In this document: one piece after another, positions 16,184 to 28,754 of the stretch
How the letters are laid out: every line of letters begins with the position of its first letter
How positions within the stretch are numbered: the stretch's first letter is position 1
NCBI GenBank assembly: GCA_027306695.1
Contig: DAHUZH010000022.1
Coordinates: 1 to 36,453, forward strand
DNA: 36,453 nucleotides
Source of the DNA: Acidobacteriaceae bacterium
GTDB lineage: Bacteria > Acidobacteriota > Terriglobia > Terriglobales > Acidobacteriaceae
Direction of reading: 5' to 3'
Notes under the pieces: model-generated
The model's input: the letters and a program-made list of their open reading frames with translations, nothing else
What the model was told of the DNA's origin: nothing
The model's database searches: none
Made by a program: the position numbers and the translations under genes

Positions 16184-16908
16184 TGCGGATTCTGATGATC
16201 GATACCGCCGGGCCCACAAGCGGCGTCCTGCTGGCAACCAGCGAGAAGGACGAAGCTGGCCGGCAAGAGACGCAAGTGCTGGGAGCGAGCGAAATCCAGG
16301 CACGGGAGTTTTCCGCGCAACTGATTCCGGCCATCGACCAATTGCTGCAAGCCCATTCTCTGTCTCTCACGGAGATGGATGCATTGGCAGTCGTGTCTGG
16401 CCCCGGCTCCTTTACCGGACTGCGCGTCGGACTGAGCGCCGTGAAAGCCATGGCGGAAGCGACGGCCAAACCGGTAATTGCTATCTCTCGGCTGGCCGTG
16501 CTGGCTTCGGTGAACGAGGCTGAATTAAAAAATACTGAGGACAAGCCGATCCACGCTGTGCTCGACGCCGGTCGCGGCGAGTTCTATCACGGCATCTATC
16601 GAGATGCGGGACGGACGCGCGCGGCCGAGTCTCTGCAAACGCTGGCGAGCCTGACTGCGGCATTGGAAGGCACGCCGGGTCTGGTGGTCGCTTCGGAGCC
16701 GGTCGTTTTGAGCGCTCTGGCCAACTTTGGGCCGCTTCAGGTCCCTTCTGTCAGCGTTCGGGATGCATTGCCGCTGGTGCTGACGGCCTGGAACGCACAT
16801 TGCTTTTGCGACGTGGCTTCGCTCGACGCGAACTATCTGCGCCGCTCGGATGCTGAAATCTTATGGAAGCTGGCCCATCGAGCGGAATCCGCCAGCCAGC
16901 CAAGATGA
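16183..16908 (+). CDS. tsaB: tRNA t6A37 threonylcarbamoyltransferase complex subunit TsaB
   Basis: A 241-residue ASKHA-fold protein. It is the scaffold partner of TsaD and TsaE in making threonylcarbamoyladenosine at position 37 of ANN-decoding tRNAs. The start ILMIDTAGPTSGV is the first phosphate-binding strand. The family signature VSGPGSFTGLRVGLS is at about residues 70-84, and the end NYLRRSDAE matches TsaB. It lacks the metal-binding HxxxH of TsaD, which distinguishes the two. It overlaps mce by one base (TGATG) and is followed after 30 bases by rimI. The tsaB-rimI pairing is common in bacteria. tsaD and tsaE are not in this window. Confidence 0.93.
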   Translation: MRILMIDTAGPTSGVLLATSEKDEAGRQETQVLGASEIQAREFSAQLIPAIDQLLQAHSLSLTEMDALAVVSGPGSFTGLRVGLSAVKAMAEATAKPVIAISRLAVLASVNEAELKNTEDKPIHAVLDAGRGEFYHGIYRDAGRTRAAESLQTLASLTAALEGTPGLVVASEPVVLSALANFGPLQVPSVSVRDALPLVLTAWNAHCFCDVASLDANYLRRSDAEILWKLAHRAESASQPR

Positions 16909-16938
16909 CGTCATTTCAAACAGGGCAAAACAAGGCAA

Positions 16939-17475
16939 ATGATCGACGACAGAATCATTGTTCGGCGCGCAGGGCCTGCCGATGTGGATGCCGTTGTTAC
17001 GCTGGCCGAAGCAGCCTCCACGGCCGCGCACTGGCCGCGCACGGCCTATGACGCGTACGGTATGGCTCTGCCGCAGGAGGACAGCATCCCGGCAAAAGCG
17101 TTGTTTATCGCGTGCATGTGCGCATGGCCCGGCCAGATTGCGGAAATCGTTGGTTTTATTGCGCTTTCCGCTCTTTTGACAACGGATTCGGCCCAGATAG
17201 CCAGCGAGTGCGAGCTGGAAAATATGGTAGTTGCGGAGCCATGGCGTCGCCAGGGCGTCGGACAACGGCTGGTGGCGGCGGGCCTGTTATGGTGCGGAGC
17301 GCAGCTCGGTTCTGTGCTGCGGCTGGAGGTGCGCGCCTCGAATGTTGCAGCAATTGCGCTGTATGAACTAGGCGGTTTTGCAGTCGCCGGGCGCAGACCT
17401 GCCTACTACTCGCAGCCGGTCGAAGATGCGGTGCTCCTGCAAAAAGCGTTGCACACTTCCCCCGGCAAAGCCTGA
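16939..17475 (+). CDS. rimI: GNAT acetyltransferase, RimI-like
   Basis: A 178-residue GCN5-related N-acetyltransferase. RimI acetylates the N-terminal alanine of ribosomal protein S18 from acetyl-CoA. IIVRRAGPADVDAV is the first strand and helix, and CELENMVVAEPWRRQGVGQRLV is motif A with the acetyl-CoA pyrophosphate loop R103-R-Q-G106-V-G108. LRLEVRASNVAAIALYELGGF is the RimI-type motif B. The ending YYSQPVEDAVLL is the expected RimI pattern (YY, then EDA, then a hydrophobic pair). It is about 30 residues longer than E. coli RimI because of an insertion in the region before motif A. Its position right after tsaB supports the name, but other N-terminal acetylase targets are possible. Confidence 0.85.
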   Translation: MIDDRIIVRRAGPADVDAVVTLAEAASTAAHWPRTAYDAYGMALPQEDSIPAKALFIACMCAWPGQIAEIVGFIALSALLTTDSAQIASECELENMVVAEPWRRQGVGQRLVAAGLLWCGAQLGSVLRLEVRASNVAAIALYELGGFAVAGRRPAYYSQPVEDAVLLQKALHTSPGKA

Positions 17476-17560
17476 CGCAGACTGTTGAAATCTTCCAGTT
17501 GCCAGACAGTAAACCCACATGATACTTTTCTCGTCTATATGGAATAAGAGGTGCTTTCCT

Positions 17561-17788
17561 ATGGAGATTTCAATCCAGCAGGCTCCTCGCACCGGCCCCA
17601 ATCCTTTGGTCCGCCTGGTCGAGGAACACCGTCAATACTCCCGCAAACTTGAAGCCATACTGGCCCAACCCTACCTCAGCGAAAATGAACAACTCGAAGC
17701 CGTCCGACTGAAAAAACTCAAATTGAAGTTGAAAGATGAGATGGAGGGATACGCGCGACCCTCCCGAACCAATCAGCAGAACGTTTAA
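17561..17788 (+). CDS. Small YdcH/DUF465-family coiled-coil protein
   Basis: A 75-residue mostly helical protein with the DUF465 pattern: NPLVRLVEEHRQYSRKLEAI, then AQPYLSENEQLEAVRLKKLK, then LKLKDEMEGY. The charged helical repeat with a conserved LKKLKLKLKDE is the hallmark. Its function is not known; relatives occur as short alpha-hairpins in many bacteria. The ATG at 17561 was chosen over one at 17519, since the extra residues MILFSSIWNKRCFP do not fit and AAGAGGTG lies before 17561. It is monocistronic or the last gene of the rimI unit. Confidence 0.75.
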   Translation: MEISIQQAPRTGPNPLVRLVEEHRQYSRKLEAILAQPYLSENEQLEAVRLKKLKLKLKDEMEGYARPSRTNQQNV

Positions 17789-17908
17789 GCGCCGATCGCG
17801 CGGCCACATTTTTTAGGCCGTCGACTGGGCTGGATGGGTTCCGTTGATAGGCGTATTGTGCGGGCCGAATAGGATTCTTTCCGCGAACCGTATAATCTGT
17901 CATACGAA

Positions 17909-18589
17909 ATGGTACGCGACGGATATTTTTACGGAATCGGTTTTGGGGTGGTGGCCGTGCTGGTATGGGCCGCAACGCACTCCTTGTTTCTCGTATGCAT
18001 ACCACTGCTGCTGGCGGCTTTTTTCCTTTGGTTCTTTCGCGATCCTGAACGTCCCATTCCAGAAGCGCCCGGCCTGATCGTTTCCCCCGCCGATGGCAAA
18101 GTGACGGCCATTGAAACCATCCGCACCGCAGCCGGACAGATGCGCCGCATCAGCATCTTCCTGAATGTTTTCGATGTTCACGTCAACCGCTCTCCCATTG
18201 CGGGCACGATTCAGACCGTTTCTTACAAAAAAGGAAAGTTCCTCAATGCGATGAACCCGGACTCGGCCAGGGAAAATGAGCAGAATTTCGTCGAGGTTGT
18301 GGGCGAGCTTTGCACGGTGGGGTTCTGCCAGATCGCCGGCCTGCTGGCGCGGCGCATCGTATTTCAAAAGCGTGTGGACGATTGGGTGCATCGCGGCGAA
18401 CGGGTGGGGCTGATAAAATTCGGCTCCCGTGTCGATGTCATGTTTCCACTATCGAGCGAAGTCCAGGTCAAGCTCGGAGACCGGGTGCGGGGCGGCGCGT
18501 CGGTCCTAGCCGTAATGCCGTCCCTCGATGCCGACGAAATGCTGGCCACCGCCTCTTCTGAAGATCTGTTGCCGGAGATGTTGCGATGA
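17909..18589 (+). CDS. psd: Phosphatidylserine decarboxylase (short, pyruvoyl-dependent type)
   Basis: A 226-residue membrane-associated proenzyme that converts phosphatidylserine to phosphatidylethanolamine. Two N-terminal membrane segments ([14 protein letters not shown] and [18 protein letters not shown]) precede the catalytic part FRDPERPIP, then [20 protein letters not shown] and [12 protein letters not shown]. Self-cleavage at G172-S173 in FGSR yields the pyruvoyl group. This GS-type short enzyme differs from the E. coli LGST form. It overlaps pssA by four bases (ATGA), so synthase and decarboxylase are translationally coupled and in one pathway. A TATAAT hexamer at 17891-17896 lies 12 bases before the start codon without a convincing -35 box. 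If it is the promoter, the leader is only a few bases long. Confidence 0.93.
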   Translation: MVRDGYFYGIGFGVVAVLVWAATHSLFLVCIPLLLAAFFLWFFRDPERPIPEAPGLIVSPADGKVTAIETIRTAAGQMRRISIFLNVFDVHVNRSPIAGTIQTVSYKKGKFLNAMNPDSARENEQNFVEVVGELCTVGFCQIAGLLARRIVFQKRVDDWVHRGERVGLIKFGSRVDVMFPLSSEVQVKLGDRVRGGASVLAVMPSLDADEMLATASSEDLLPEMLR

Positions 18590-19458
18590 GCGCAGTCCCG
18601 GGCCAAATGCGGCGGCCAACGCGACGCGGCATGTACATCCTGCCCTCGTTATTTACCTGCGGCACCATCGCCGCGGGCTACTACGCTATTACGCAGAGTC
18701 TGCAAGGCACACCGCTCGAACCCCATCATTTCGACTATGCGGCCCTGGCCATCGGCATAGCCATACCCTTCGATGGCCTGGATGGCCGCATTGCACGCAT
18801 GACGAACACGGCGAGCGACTTTGGCCGAGAGCTGGACTCTCTCGCCGACGTGATTACGTTTGGGGTCGCGCCAAGCATCCTGGCCTATAGCTGGGGTTTT
18901 CGCATGCTTCCCGTTACGATGGCCCCAGTGCTGCGCCATCAGTTGATGCAGGTGGGCGCGATCATTTGCTTCCTCTTTCTCATCTGCGGGGCCAGCCGCT
19001 TGGCGCGCTTCAATATCAGCTCCGATGCGAAGCCGAAAAATCCTGGCCGCCCGGACCGAAAATACTTCGTGGGCATGCCGATTCCCGCTGCGGCGGGTGT
19101 AATCGCAGCCATTGTCCATTTTTTCGGCGGTACGCCGGTATTCAGCGGGGCTGTCGCCGTGGGCTGGATTGTGCTGATTGGGCTGGTGGGTTTTTTAATG
19201 GTCAGCACATGGCGTTTCTGGAGCGGAAAAGAAATCAACCTGGCCGACCGGCATCCTTTTCAGTTGCTGGTTCTGATCGGCGCAACCGTTGCCGTCACCA
19301 TACTTTTTTCTCAGGTATTACTTTTTATTATTGCGCTAAGTTATATGTTTTCCGGGCTGTTAGCGCGTGGCGCTTACTCGTGGTCTTTGCGCCATCGACG
19401 GCATGACAAGCCAGGTGGCCCCATTCCCGATACTTCCACCGGTTCCGTTAAGAGCTAG
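18586..19458 (+). CDS. pssA: CDP-diacylglycerol--serine O-phosphatidyltransferase
   Basis: A 290-residue integral-membrane CDP-alcohol phosphatidyltransferase that joins CDP-diacylglycerol and serine to make phosphatidylserine, the substrate of the neighbouring Psd. The signature D-G-x2-A-R-x8-G-x3-D-x3-D is complete: D66, G67, A70, R71, G80, D84 and D88. About seven membrane segments follow from [19 protein letters not shown] onwards. The class is the Bacillus/archaeal type, unlike the soluble E. coli Pss[19 protein letters not shown] is the characteristic loop. The start overlaps the psd stop. The C-terminus is a polar tail with [10 protein letters not shown]. This pair is the whole phosphatidylethanolamine branch. 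Confidence 0.95.
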   Translation: MSAVPGQMRRPTRRGMYILPSLFTCGTIAAGYYAITQSLQGTPLEPHHFDYAALAIGIAIPFDGLDGRIARMTNTASDFGRELDSLADVITFGVAPSILAYSWGFRMLPVTMAPVLRHQLMQVGAIICFLFLICGASRLARFNISSDAKPKNPGRPDRKYFVGMPIPAAAGVIAAIVHFFGGTPVFSGAVAVGWIVLIGLVGFLMVSTWRFWSGKEINLADRHPFQLLVLIGATVAVTILFSQVLLFIIALSYMFSGLLARGAYSWSLRHRRHDKPGGPIPDTSTGSVKS

Positions 19459-19550
19459 CTCATCATTGCATTCGATGCAGCGATTCAGCCCGGTCCAGAT
19501 TTTGTTTCTTTTAGAGCGGATTGACAGATGGTGCAGTTATTTGTGAAAAG

Positions 19551-19708
19551 GGAGTCATTCTGAACCCTTCGACTTCGCTCAGGGTAAACTCCGCGTAGCG
19601 GAGTGAAGAATCCAGACGATATACGCCGGGTCATTGCCGCCGTCACCCTCTGGATTCTTCACTTCGGTCGCTTCGCCGCGGGGAACGACCTCCGTGCAGA
19701 ATGACTCC
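19551..19708. repeat. Nested palindromic intergenic repeat, copy B
   Basis: A 158-bp element in the 304-base gap after pssA. The outer arms GGAGTCATTCTG (19551-19562) and CAGAATGACTCC (19697-19708) are perfect complements, and flanking A- and T-runs extend the stem with one bulge. The inner arms AGTGAAGAATCCAGA (19602-19616) and TCTGGATTCTTCACT (19649-19663) form a 15-bp stem. Both arm sequences are shared with copy A at 2782-2904, while the segments between them differ in sequence and length. The inner part also contains CCCTTCGACTTCGCTCAGGG, an extra small palindrome. The rest of the gap (19459-19550 and 19709-19762) shows no gene. Confidence 0.85.
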
Positions 19709-19762
19709 TTTTGTCATCCATCTGCACTCACGATGAATTCGCTTTAGACAGGTACAGCAACC

Positions 19763-20860
19763 ATGGCAGAAAAATCCTTACGCATCGCGCTCGTCGGAGC
19801 AGCCACTCTGCTGGGCAAGGCCCTCAACGATGAACTGGCGGCCTCCAGCTTTGCCTCCGCCGATTTTCAATTGATGGACGATGAGGACGCACTGGGCAAG
19901 CTGGCCGCCACCGCCGATGAAGTGACCTTCGTGCAGAAGATTGAACCGGAGTCCTTCGATCACTGCGACTTTACTTTTTTCGCCAGCACTCCAGAGATCA
20001 CCCGCAAGCATTGGCGTCAGGCACTCAAGGCCGGGTCGAGCATCGTGGACTTATCGGGTGCGCTGGAAGAAGCGCCTGGCGCGATGGTGCGCGCGCCGTG
20101 GGTACAGGAGGAGGCGGTTCGCTTGATGCTTGCTGCTGGCTCGAACCAAGCGGTAGCGCCGGACCTCCACACACGGGCCGTGGTCTCGGCGCATCCCGTC
20201 GCTGTGCTGTTGGCTTTGCTGACGGCGCGCAGCCAAAGCGTGGCCGCGTTGCACGGGCTATGGGTGACGCTTCTCCAGCCTGCCTCGGAGTATGGCCATG
20301 CGGCGCTGGAGGAGTTGCATCAGCAGACCGCGAATCTGCTCTCCTTTCAGCCCATGCCCACGGAGGTGTTCGGCGGACAGGTGGCCTTCAATCTGGCCGT
20401 CTCTCTGGGGGCTGGGGGACGCGCCCAACTGGCGACCGCGTCGGACACGATTCGCCGCCACTACGCGAAGATCGCATCGCAGCCGACCGATGCGTTGGCG
20501 CTCCAGATCATTCAGGTCCCGGTCTTTCATGGCTATGCGTTCTCGATTGCGCTGGAACTGGAGCAGCCGGTGACGGTGGCCGCCCTTGCGGAGGCGCTGG
20601 CCGGGCCGCATGTGCATATCGTTGGCAGTCCCGCTGAATTTCCGGGCAACGTGCAGGCGGTGGAAGAAGAAGAGGTGCAGGTCCTGATGCAGCCGGTCTT
20701 TGCGGGGCAGGCGCAGCCCGGAAAACAGCCAACCAGCGCACAAACGACAAGCCGGTTCTGGCTCTGGATTGTGGCCGATAACCTGAAGTTCGCGGCCCAG
20801 AATGCCGTGGCCTGCGCGGCAGAGCTGAACCGCCTGCGTCCGCGCGGAAAAGTGCAATAA
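19763..20860 (+). CDS. Asd/Usg-like protein lacking the catalytic residues of aspartate-semialdehyde dehydrogenase
   Basis: A 365-residue homologue of aspartate-semialdehyde dehydrogenase. The N-terminal Rossmann part starts LRIALVGAATLLGKAL. FGGQVAFNLAV and the C-terminal FWLWIVADNLKFAAQNAV belong to the Asd dimerisation domain and match E. coli Usg (an Asd paralogue) especially well. The active-site loop of true Asd is NPNCST with the nucleophile Cys. Here the segment is S142-A-H-P-V-A147, so Cys is replaced by Ala. The second catalytic residue, His in PV-x-x-GHS, is Tyr258 in VPVFHGYA. Both changes make Asd activity very unlikely. A structural or regulatory role, or a different reaction, is possible. 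The ATG at 19763 is preceded by a poor ribosome site. It is followed by convergent punA. Confidence 0.8.
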   Translation: MAEKSLRIALVGAATLLGKALNDELAASSFASADFQLMDDEDALGKLAATADEVTFVQKIEPESFDHCDFTFFASTPEITRKHWRQALKAGSSIVDLSGALEEAPGAMVRAPWVQEEAVRLMLAAGSNQAVAPDLHTRAVVSAHPVAVLLALLTARSQSVAALHGLWVTLLQPASEYGHAALEELHQQTANLLSFQPMPTEVFGGQVAFNLAVSLGAGGRAQLATASDTIRRHYAKIASQPTDALALQIIQVPVFHGYAFSIALELEQPVTVAALAEALAGPHVHIVGSPAEFPGNVQAVEEEEVQVLMQPVFAGQAQPGKQPTSAQTTSRFWLWIVADNLKFAAQNAVACAAELNRLRPRGKVQ

Positions 20861-20891
20861 AGGTGTCTGAAATCGAGCAGCGCTCGCACCA

Positions 20892-21749
20892 TTATGTATC
20901 TTTTGGCAGCGCAGCCAGCCGGGGCAGAAGCGCCGTCAGCAGTTTTGTGAGACGCGCGCTCACGCGCTCTCCGGTCTCCATCACTTCCGCATGGCTCAGT
21001 TCCCCTTTACCGATGCCCGCCGCAAGATTGGTCACGCAGGAAATCGCCAGCACCTCCATCCCTATGTGGTGCGCGGCAATCACTTCCTGCACGGTGGACA
21101 TGCCAACCAGATCGGCCCCCACGGTGTGGAAGAAGTGAATTTCCGCTGGGGTTTCAAAGCTCGGCCCAAGCACGCTGAGGTAGACCCCCGCATGCATCTG
21201 CCAGCCTTGCTCGCTCGCAGTCTGTACTGCGAGCTGTCGTAAGCGCGGAGAATACGCGCGCGTCATATCGAAAAAACGCGGGCCAATCTGCGCATCGTTG
21301 GGGCCAATGCACGGGTTCATTCCAGAGAAATTGATGTGATCGCTGAGCGTGACAAAACTTCCGAGCGCAAATTCTGGCCGCAGACTTCCGACGGCGTTGG
21401 TCAGGATGATTTTCTCTGCGCCTAAAGCGCCGAGAACGCGCGTGGGAAATACGACTTCATCCGCGCTGTAGCCCTCGTAGGCGTGGACGCGCCCCTGCAT
21501 TACTGCGACTGGCACTCCATCGATGCCGCCGAGCACCATCCGGCCCTGGTGTCCGGCCACCGTGGACTGCGGGAAATGGGGAATCTCCGCATAGGGAAGG
21601 AGCAGCGGATTTTCTACCTGCTCGGCAAACGCCCCAAGTCCAGAGCCGAGTACCAGAGCAATTTTTGGCAGCGGCTGGCCAGCCTGCGCGATCCGCCTGC
21701 GCAGAAAGGCGGCGGCTTCTTCCATGTGCTTGCGGACGTTCCGATTCAC
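20892..21749 (-). CDS. punA: Purine-nucleoside phosphorylase (trimeric, PNP-I type)
   Basis: A 285-residue enzyme that cleaves inosine and guanosine with phosphate to the base and ribose 1-phosphate in purine salvage. Characteristic segments are IALVLGSGLGAFAE (phosphate-binding loop), VAGHQGRMVLG (His loop), MQGRVHAYEGY, TNAVGSLRPEFALGSFV, GPSFETPAEI and VGMSTVQEVIAAHHIGM, ending CVTNLAAG. Asn in SCVTNLAAG is the purine N7-binding residue of the trimeric class (PNP/MTAP). The presence of GPSFETPAEI with Glu favours 6-oxopurines over methylthioadenosine. It lies 71 bases downstream of cdd on the same strand, so the two salvage genes probably form an operon. It is convergent with the Usg-like gene. 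Confidence 0.94.
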   Translation of the reverse strand: MNRNVRKHMEEAAAFLRRRIAQAGQPLPKIALVLGSGLGAFAEQVENPLLLPYAEIPHFPQSTVAGHQGRMVLGGIDGVPVAVMQGRVHAYEGYSADEVVFPTRVLGALGAEKIILTNAVGSLRPEFALGSFVTLSDHINFSGMNPCIGPNDAQIGPRFFDMTRAYSPRLRQLAVQTASEQGWQMHAGVYLSVLGPSFETPAEIHFFHTVGADLVGMSTVQEVIAAHHIGMEVLAISCVTNLAAGIGKGELSHAEVMETGERVSARLTKLLTALLPRLAALPKDT

Positions 21750-21820
21750 ACTGGCTCCTCAGCGAAATGCAGGGAAATTTTGAGCGTACGCGAGGCTGCG
21801 CGAACAACGCAACGGGCATT

Positions 21821-22243
21821 TTATAAAGAAGCCGACGAGAAGCCAAAGGGCAGCAGCGCGGAGATGGGCTGCATGACCTCTCCATTTGCATCGGGAAAAT
21901 ATACGGGCACGTCCGCCGCAGCAAACTCCGCCAGAAACTGGCGACAGGCCCCGCAGGGAGAACTGGCCGTCTGGTTCAGGTTGGTCACAACGACGGCGCG
22001 CACCCGCACTCTGGGTCCAAAGCGCGCGATGGCTTGCACCATGGCAGAGCGCTCCGCGCAAATCGTCAAACCATAGCTGGCATTCTCCACGTTGCAGCCG
22101 CTGACGATGGAGCCGTCCTCCAGCAGCAGCGCCGCGCCAACGCGAAAATTGGAGTACGGTGCGTAGGCGTGCTGGGCCGCATCGATGGCGGCCTGTCGTA
22201 GCTGAATCAAAATGGAAGCGTCAATAGGGTCAGGCAACGGCAT
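21821..22243 (-). CDS. cdd: Cytidine deaminase
   Basis: A 140-residue homotetrameric-type zinc enzyme that deaminates cytidine and deoxycytidine to uridine and deoxyuridine. YAPYSNFRVGAALL is the family start, NVENASYGLTICAERSAM carries the zinc ligand C62 and the catalytic Glu64 (CAE), and PCGACRQ provides the zinc ligands C97 and C100. The length fits the short tetrameric class, not the long E. coli dimer. The ATG at 22243 has only a weak ribosome site, TAATGAA. It is the first gene of the probable cdd-punA salvage unit. Confidence 0.95.
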   Translation of the reverse strand: MPLPDPIDASILIQLRQAAIDAAQHAYAPYSNFRVGAALLLEDGSIVSGCNVENASYGLTICAERSAMVQAIARFGPRVRVRAVVVTNLNQTASSPCGACRQFLAEFAAADVPVYFPDANGEVMQPISALLPFGFSSASL

Positions 22244-22320
22244 TTCATTAGCGTATTCGTCAGGACGCGCTCCGTAAAGATGGGACCGAGTAAGTTTCCG
22301 TATTGCGGTAGATTGTTTCT

Positions 22321-22837
22321 ATGACTGGACGGCCACAGGAATCGGAAGCAGCGCCCTACTATTTCATCTATATCGACCAGGTTGTCGGGGACGATGCGGT
22401 TGAGGTCCTTGAAAGCCAAAATATTGAGATGCTGCCTTTTTTTCGCCGGAATTTCCGAAGAGACTTCGCTGTATCGCTACGCGCCGGAAAAATGGAGCAT
22501 CCGGCAGGTATTGAATCATGTCACAGATACCGAGCGGGCCTTGGCGTTTCGTGCGCTCTGGTTTGCCCGCGGCTTTGATGCTCCGCTGCCCAGCTACGAC
22601 CAGAACATCGCGGCTTCCGGCGCAGAGGCGGACAGGATTTTCTGGGCCGATCATATCGAGGAGTTTCGGCGCGTACGCCTCTCCACCCTTTCGCTGTTCA
22701 GGAACATGCCGCCCGAAGCGTGGATGCGAAGCGGCATCGCCAGCGACAATCCCTTCACTGTGCGCTCGGTCGCTTATATCGTCGCTGGACATCTCACCCA
22801 CCACGCTGCAATTCTGCGCGGACGATATTTGAAATAG
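22321..22837 (+). pseudogene. DinB-family protein, frameshifted in a run of seven T
   Basis: DinB-like four-helix bundle proteins (about 170 residues) use a His triad to bind a metal; many act as thiol-dependent or unknown transferases. The expected protein begins in the frame of the ATG at 22321, MTGRPQESEAAPYYFIYIDQ, then VGDDAVEVLESQNIEMLPFF. The remainder, GISEETSLYRYAPEKWSIRQ, then LNHVTDTERALAFRALWFARGFD, is in another frame and ends GHLTHHAAILRGRYLK at 22837. The two halves join at the run of seven T at 22437-22443. With six T it reads LPFFAGISEETSL, and the gene gives 171 residues with the metal-ligand His residues in LNHVTDTE and GHLTHH. Taken as is, the downstream frame could start at 22382 (151 residues) but would lack the true first helix. 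Confidence 0.8.
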
Positions 22838-22927
22838 CCGTGCCCTGCCTGCATCCAAAACATACGAGCAGGCCCGGTTCCAGCCAGATATTCTGGAAGA
22901 GCAAGGTCCGCGATCGGATGCAATGGC

Positions 22928-27838
<4,911 letters not shown>

Positions 27839-27841
27839 CGA

Positions 27842-28696
27842 ATGCCCGAAGGCGACACAATTTTTCGTTCCGCGCGGGCGCTGCATCGCGCGCTGGCGGG
27901 TAAAATCATCACCCGGTTTGAAACAGGCTACGCCCATCTGGCGCGTGTCCATGATAACCGGACCGTGACCGGACGGACCGTCGAGCGCGTGGAAGCGCGC
28001 GGCAAATGGCTGCTGATGTTTCTCTCCGACGATTTGATTCTGCTGACCCACATGCTGATGAGTGGGAGCTGGCACATCTACCGCGTGGGCGAGCGCTGGC
28101 AGCGCAAGCGGCAGGACATGCGCATCGTGATTGAAACGGCGGATTGGACCGCGGTCGCCTTCACCGTGCCGGTGGCGGAATTCCATTCGGCCACATCGTT
28201 ACTTCGCAAAACGGTCGTCCCCGCGCTGGGGCCGGATTTGCTGAAGGAGGACTTCGACGCCGCGAAAGCGCTGAATAAAATCAGCGAGCATTCCGCCGAA
28301 GAGATTGCCGTCGTGTTGTTGAACCAGCGCGTGATGGCCGGAATCGGGAATGTCTTCAAGTCGGAAATCTGCTTTGCCTGCGGCGTAAACCCATTCCGGC
28401 ATGTGGAAACGCTCAGTCAGCGGGAACTGGAAGAGATCGTCCATACCTCAAGGAAATTCTTGAAGTCCAATGTAACCGACAACGCCGAGGGGCAGATCGT
28501 CACGTATACCGGCCTGCGAAGGACGACGCGCAGCGACGACGAATCCGCCCGTTTGTGGGTGTATGGAAGGCCCGGCCAGCCATGCCGACGTTGCGGAACC
28601 GCCATCGAGATGCGCAAGCAGGGCGTGCAGGCGCGCACCACTTATTGGTGTCCGGCCTGCCAGCCGCTGGAGCGCAGCGCGGGGCCATTCCGCTAA
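27842..28696 (+). CDS. nei: Fpg/Nei-family DNA glycosylase (endonuclease VIII-like)
   Basis: A 284-residue base-excision repair enzyme. The N-terminus MPEGDTIF gives the catalytic Pro2 (Schiff base after Met removal) and Glu3. The PEGDT form resembles the Nei2 group and not the PELPEVE of Fpg. LLTHMLMSGSW contains the loop with the catalytic helper residue, LLNQRVMAGIGNVFKSE is the helix-two-turn-helix, and the C-terminal zinc ribbon is PCRRCGTAI, then YWCPACQP with four Cys. Substrates of the Nei group are oxidised pyrimidines. It follows lhr by three bases and precedes hisS by 58 bases. That lhr neighbour suggests a joint repair role, which is inference. No sign of disruption. Confidence 0.93.
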   Translation: MPEGDTIFRSARALHRALAGKIITRFETGYAHLARVHDNRTVTGRTVERVEARGKWLLMFLSDDLILLTHMLMSGSWHIYRVGERWQRKRQDMRIVIETADWTAVAFTVPVAEFHSATSLLRKTVVPALGPDLLKEDFDAAKALNKISEHSAEEIAVVLLNQRVMAGIGNVFKSEICFACGVNPFRHVETLSQRELEEIVHTSRKFLKSNVTDNAEGQIVTYTGLRRTTRSDDESARLWVYGRPGQPCRRCGTAIEMRKQGVQARTTYWCPACQPLERSAGPFR

Positions 28697-28754
28697 TTGA
28701 TGGCGAGGACGCGCATTTTGGCGGGCAGACCATTTATCGTAAACAATAACGACT

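Noticed and set aside
17891..17896. TATAAT 12 bases before psd as a full promoter
   Set aside because: No acceptable -35 or TGn extension was found, so it is only mentioned in the psd entry.
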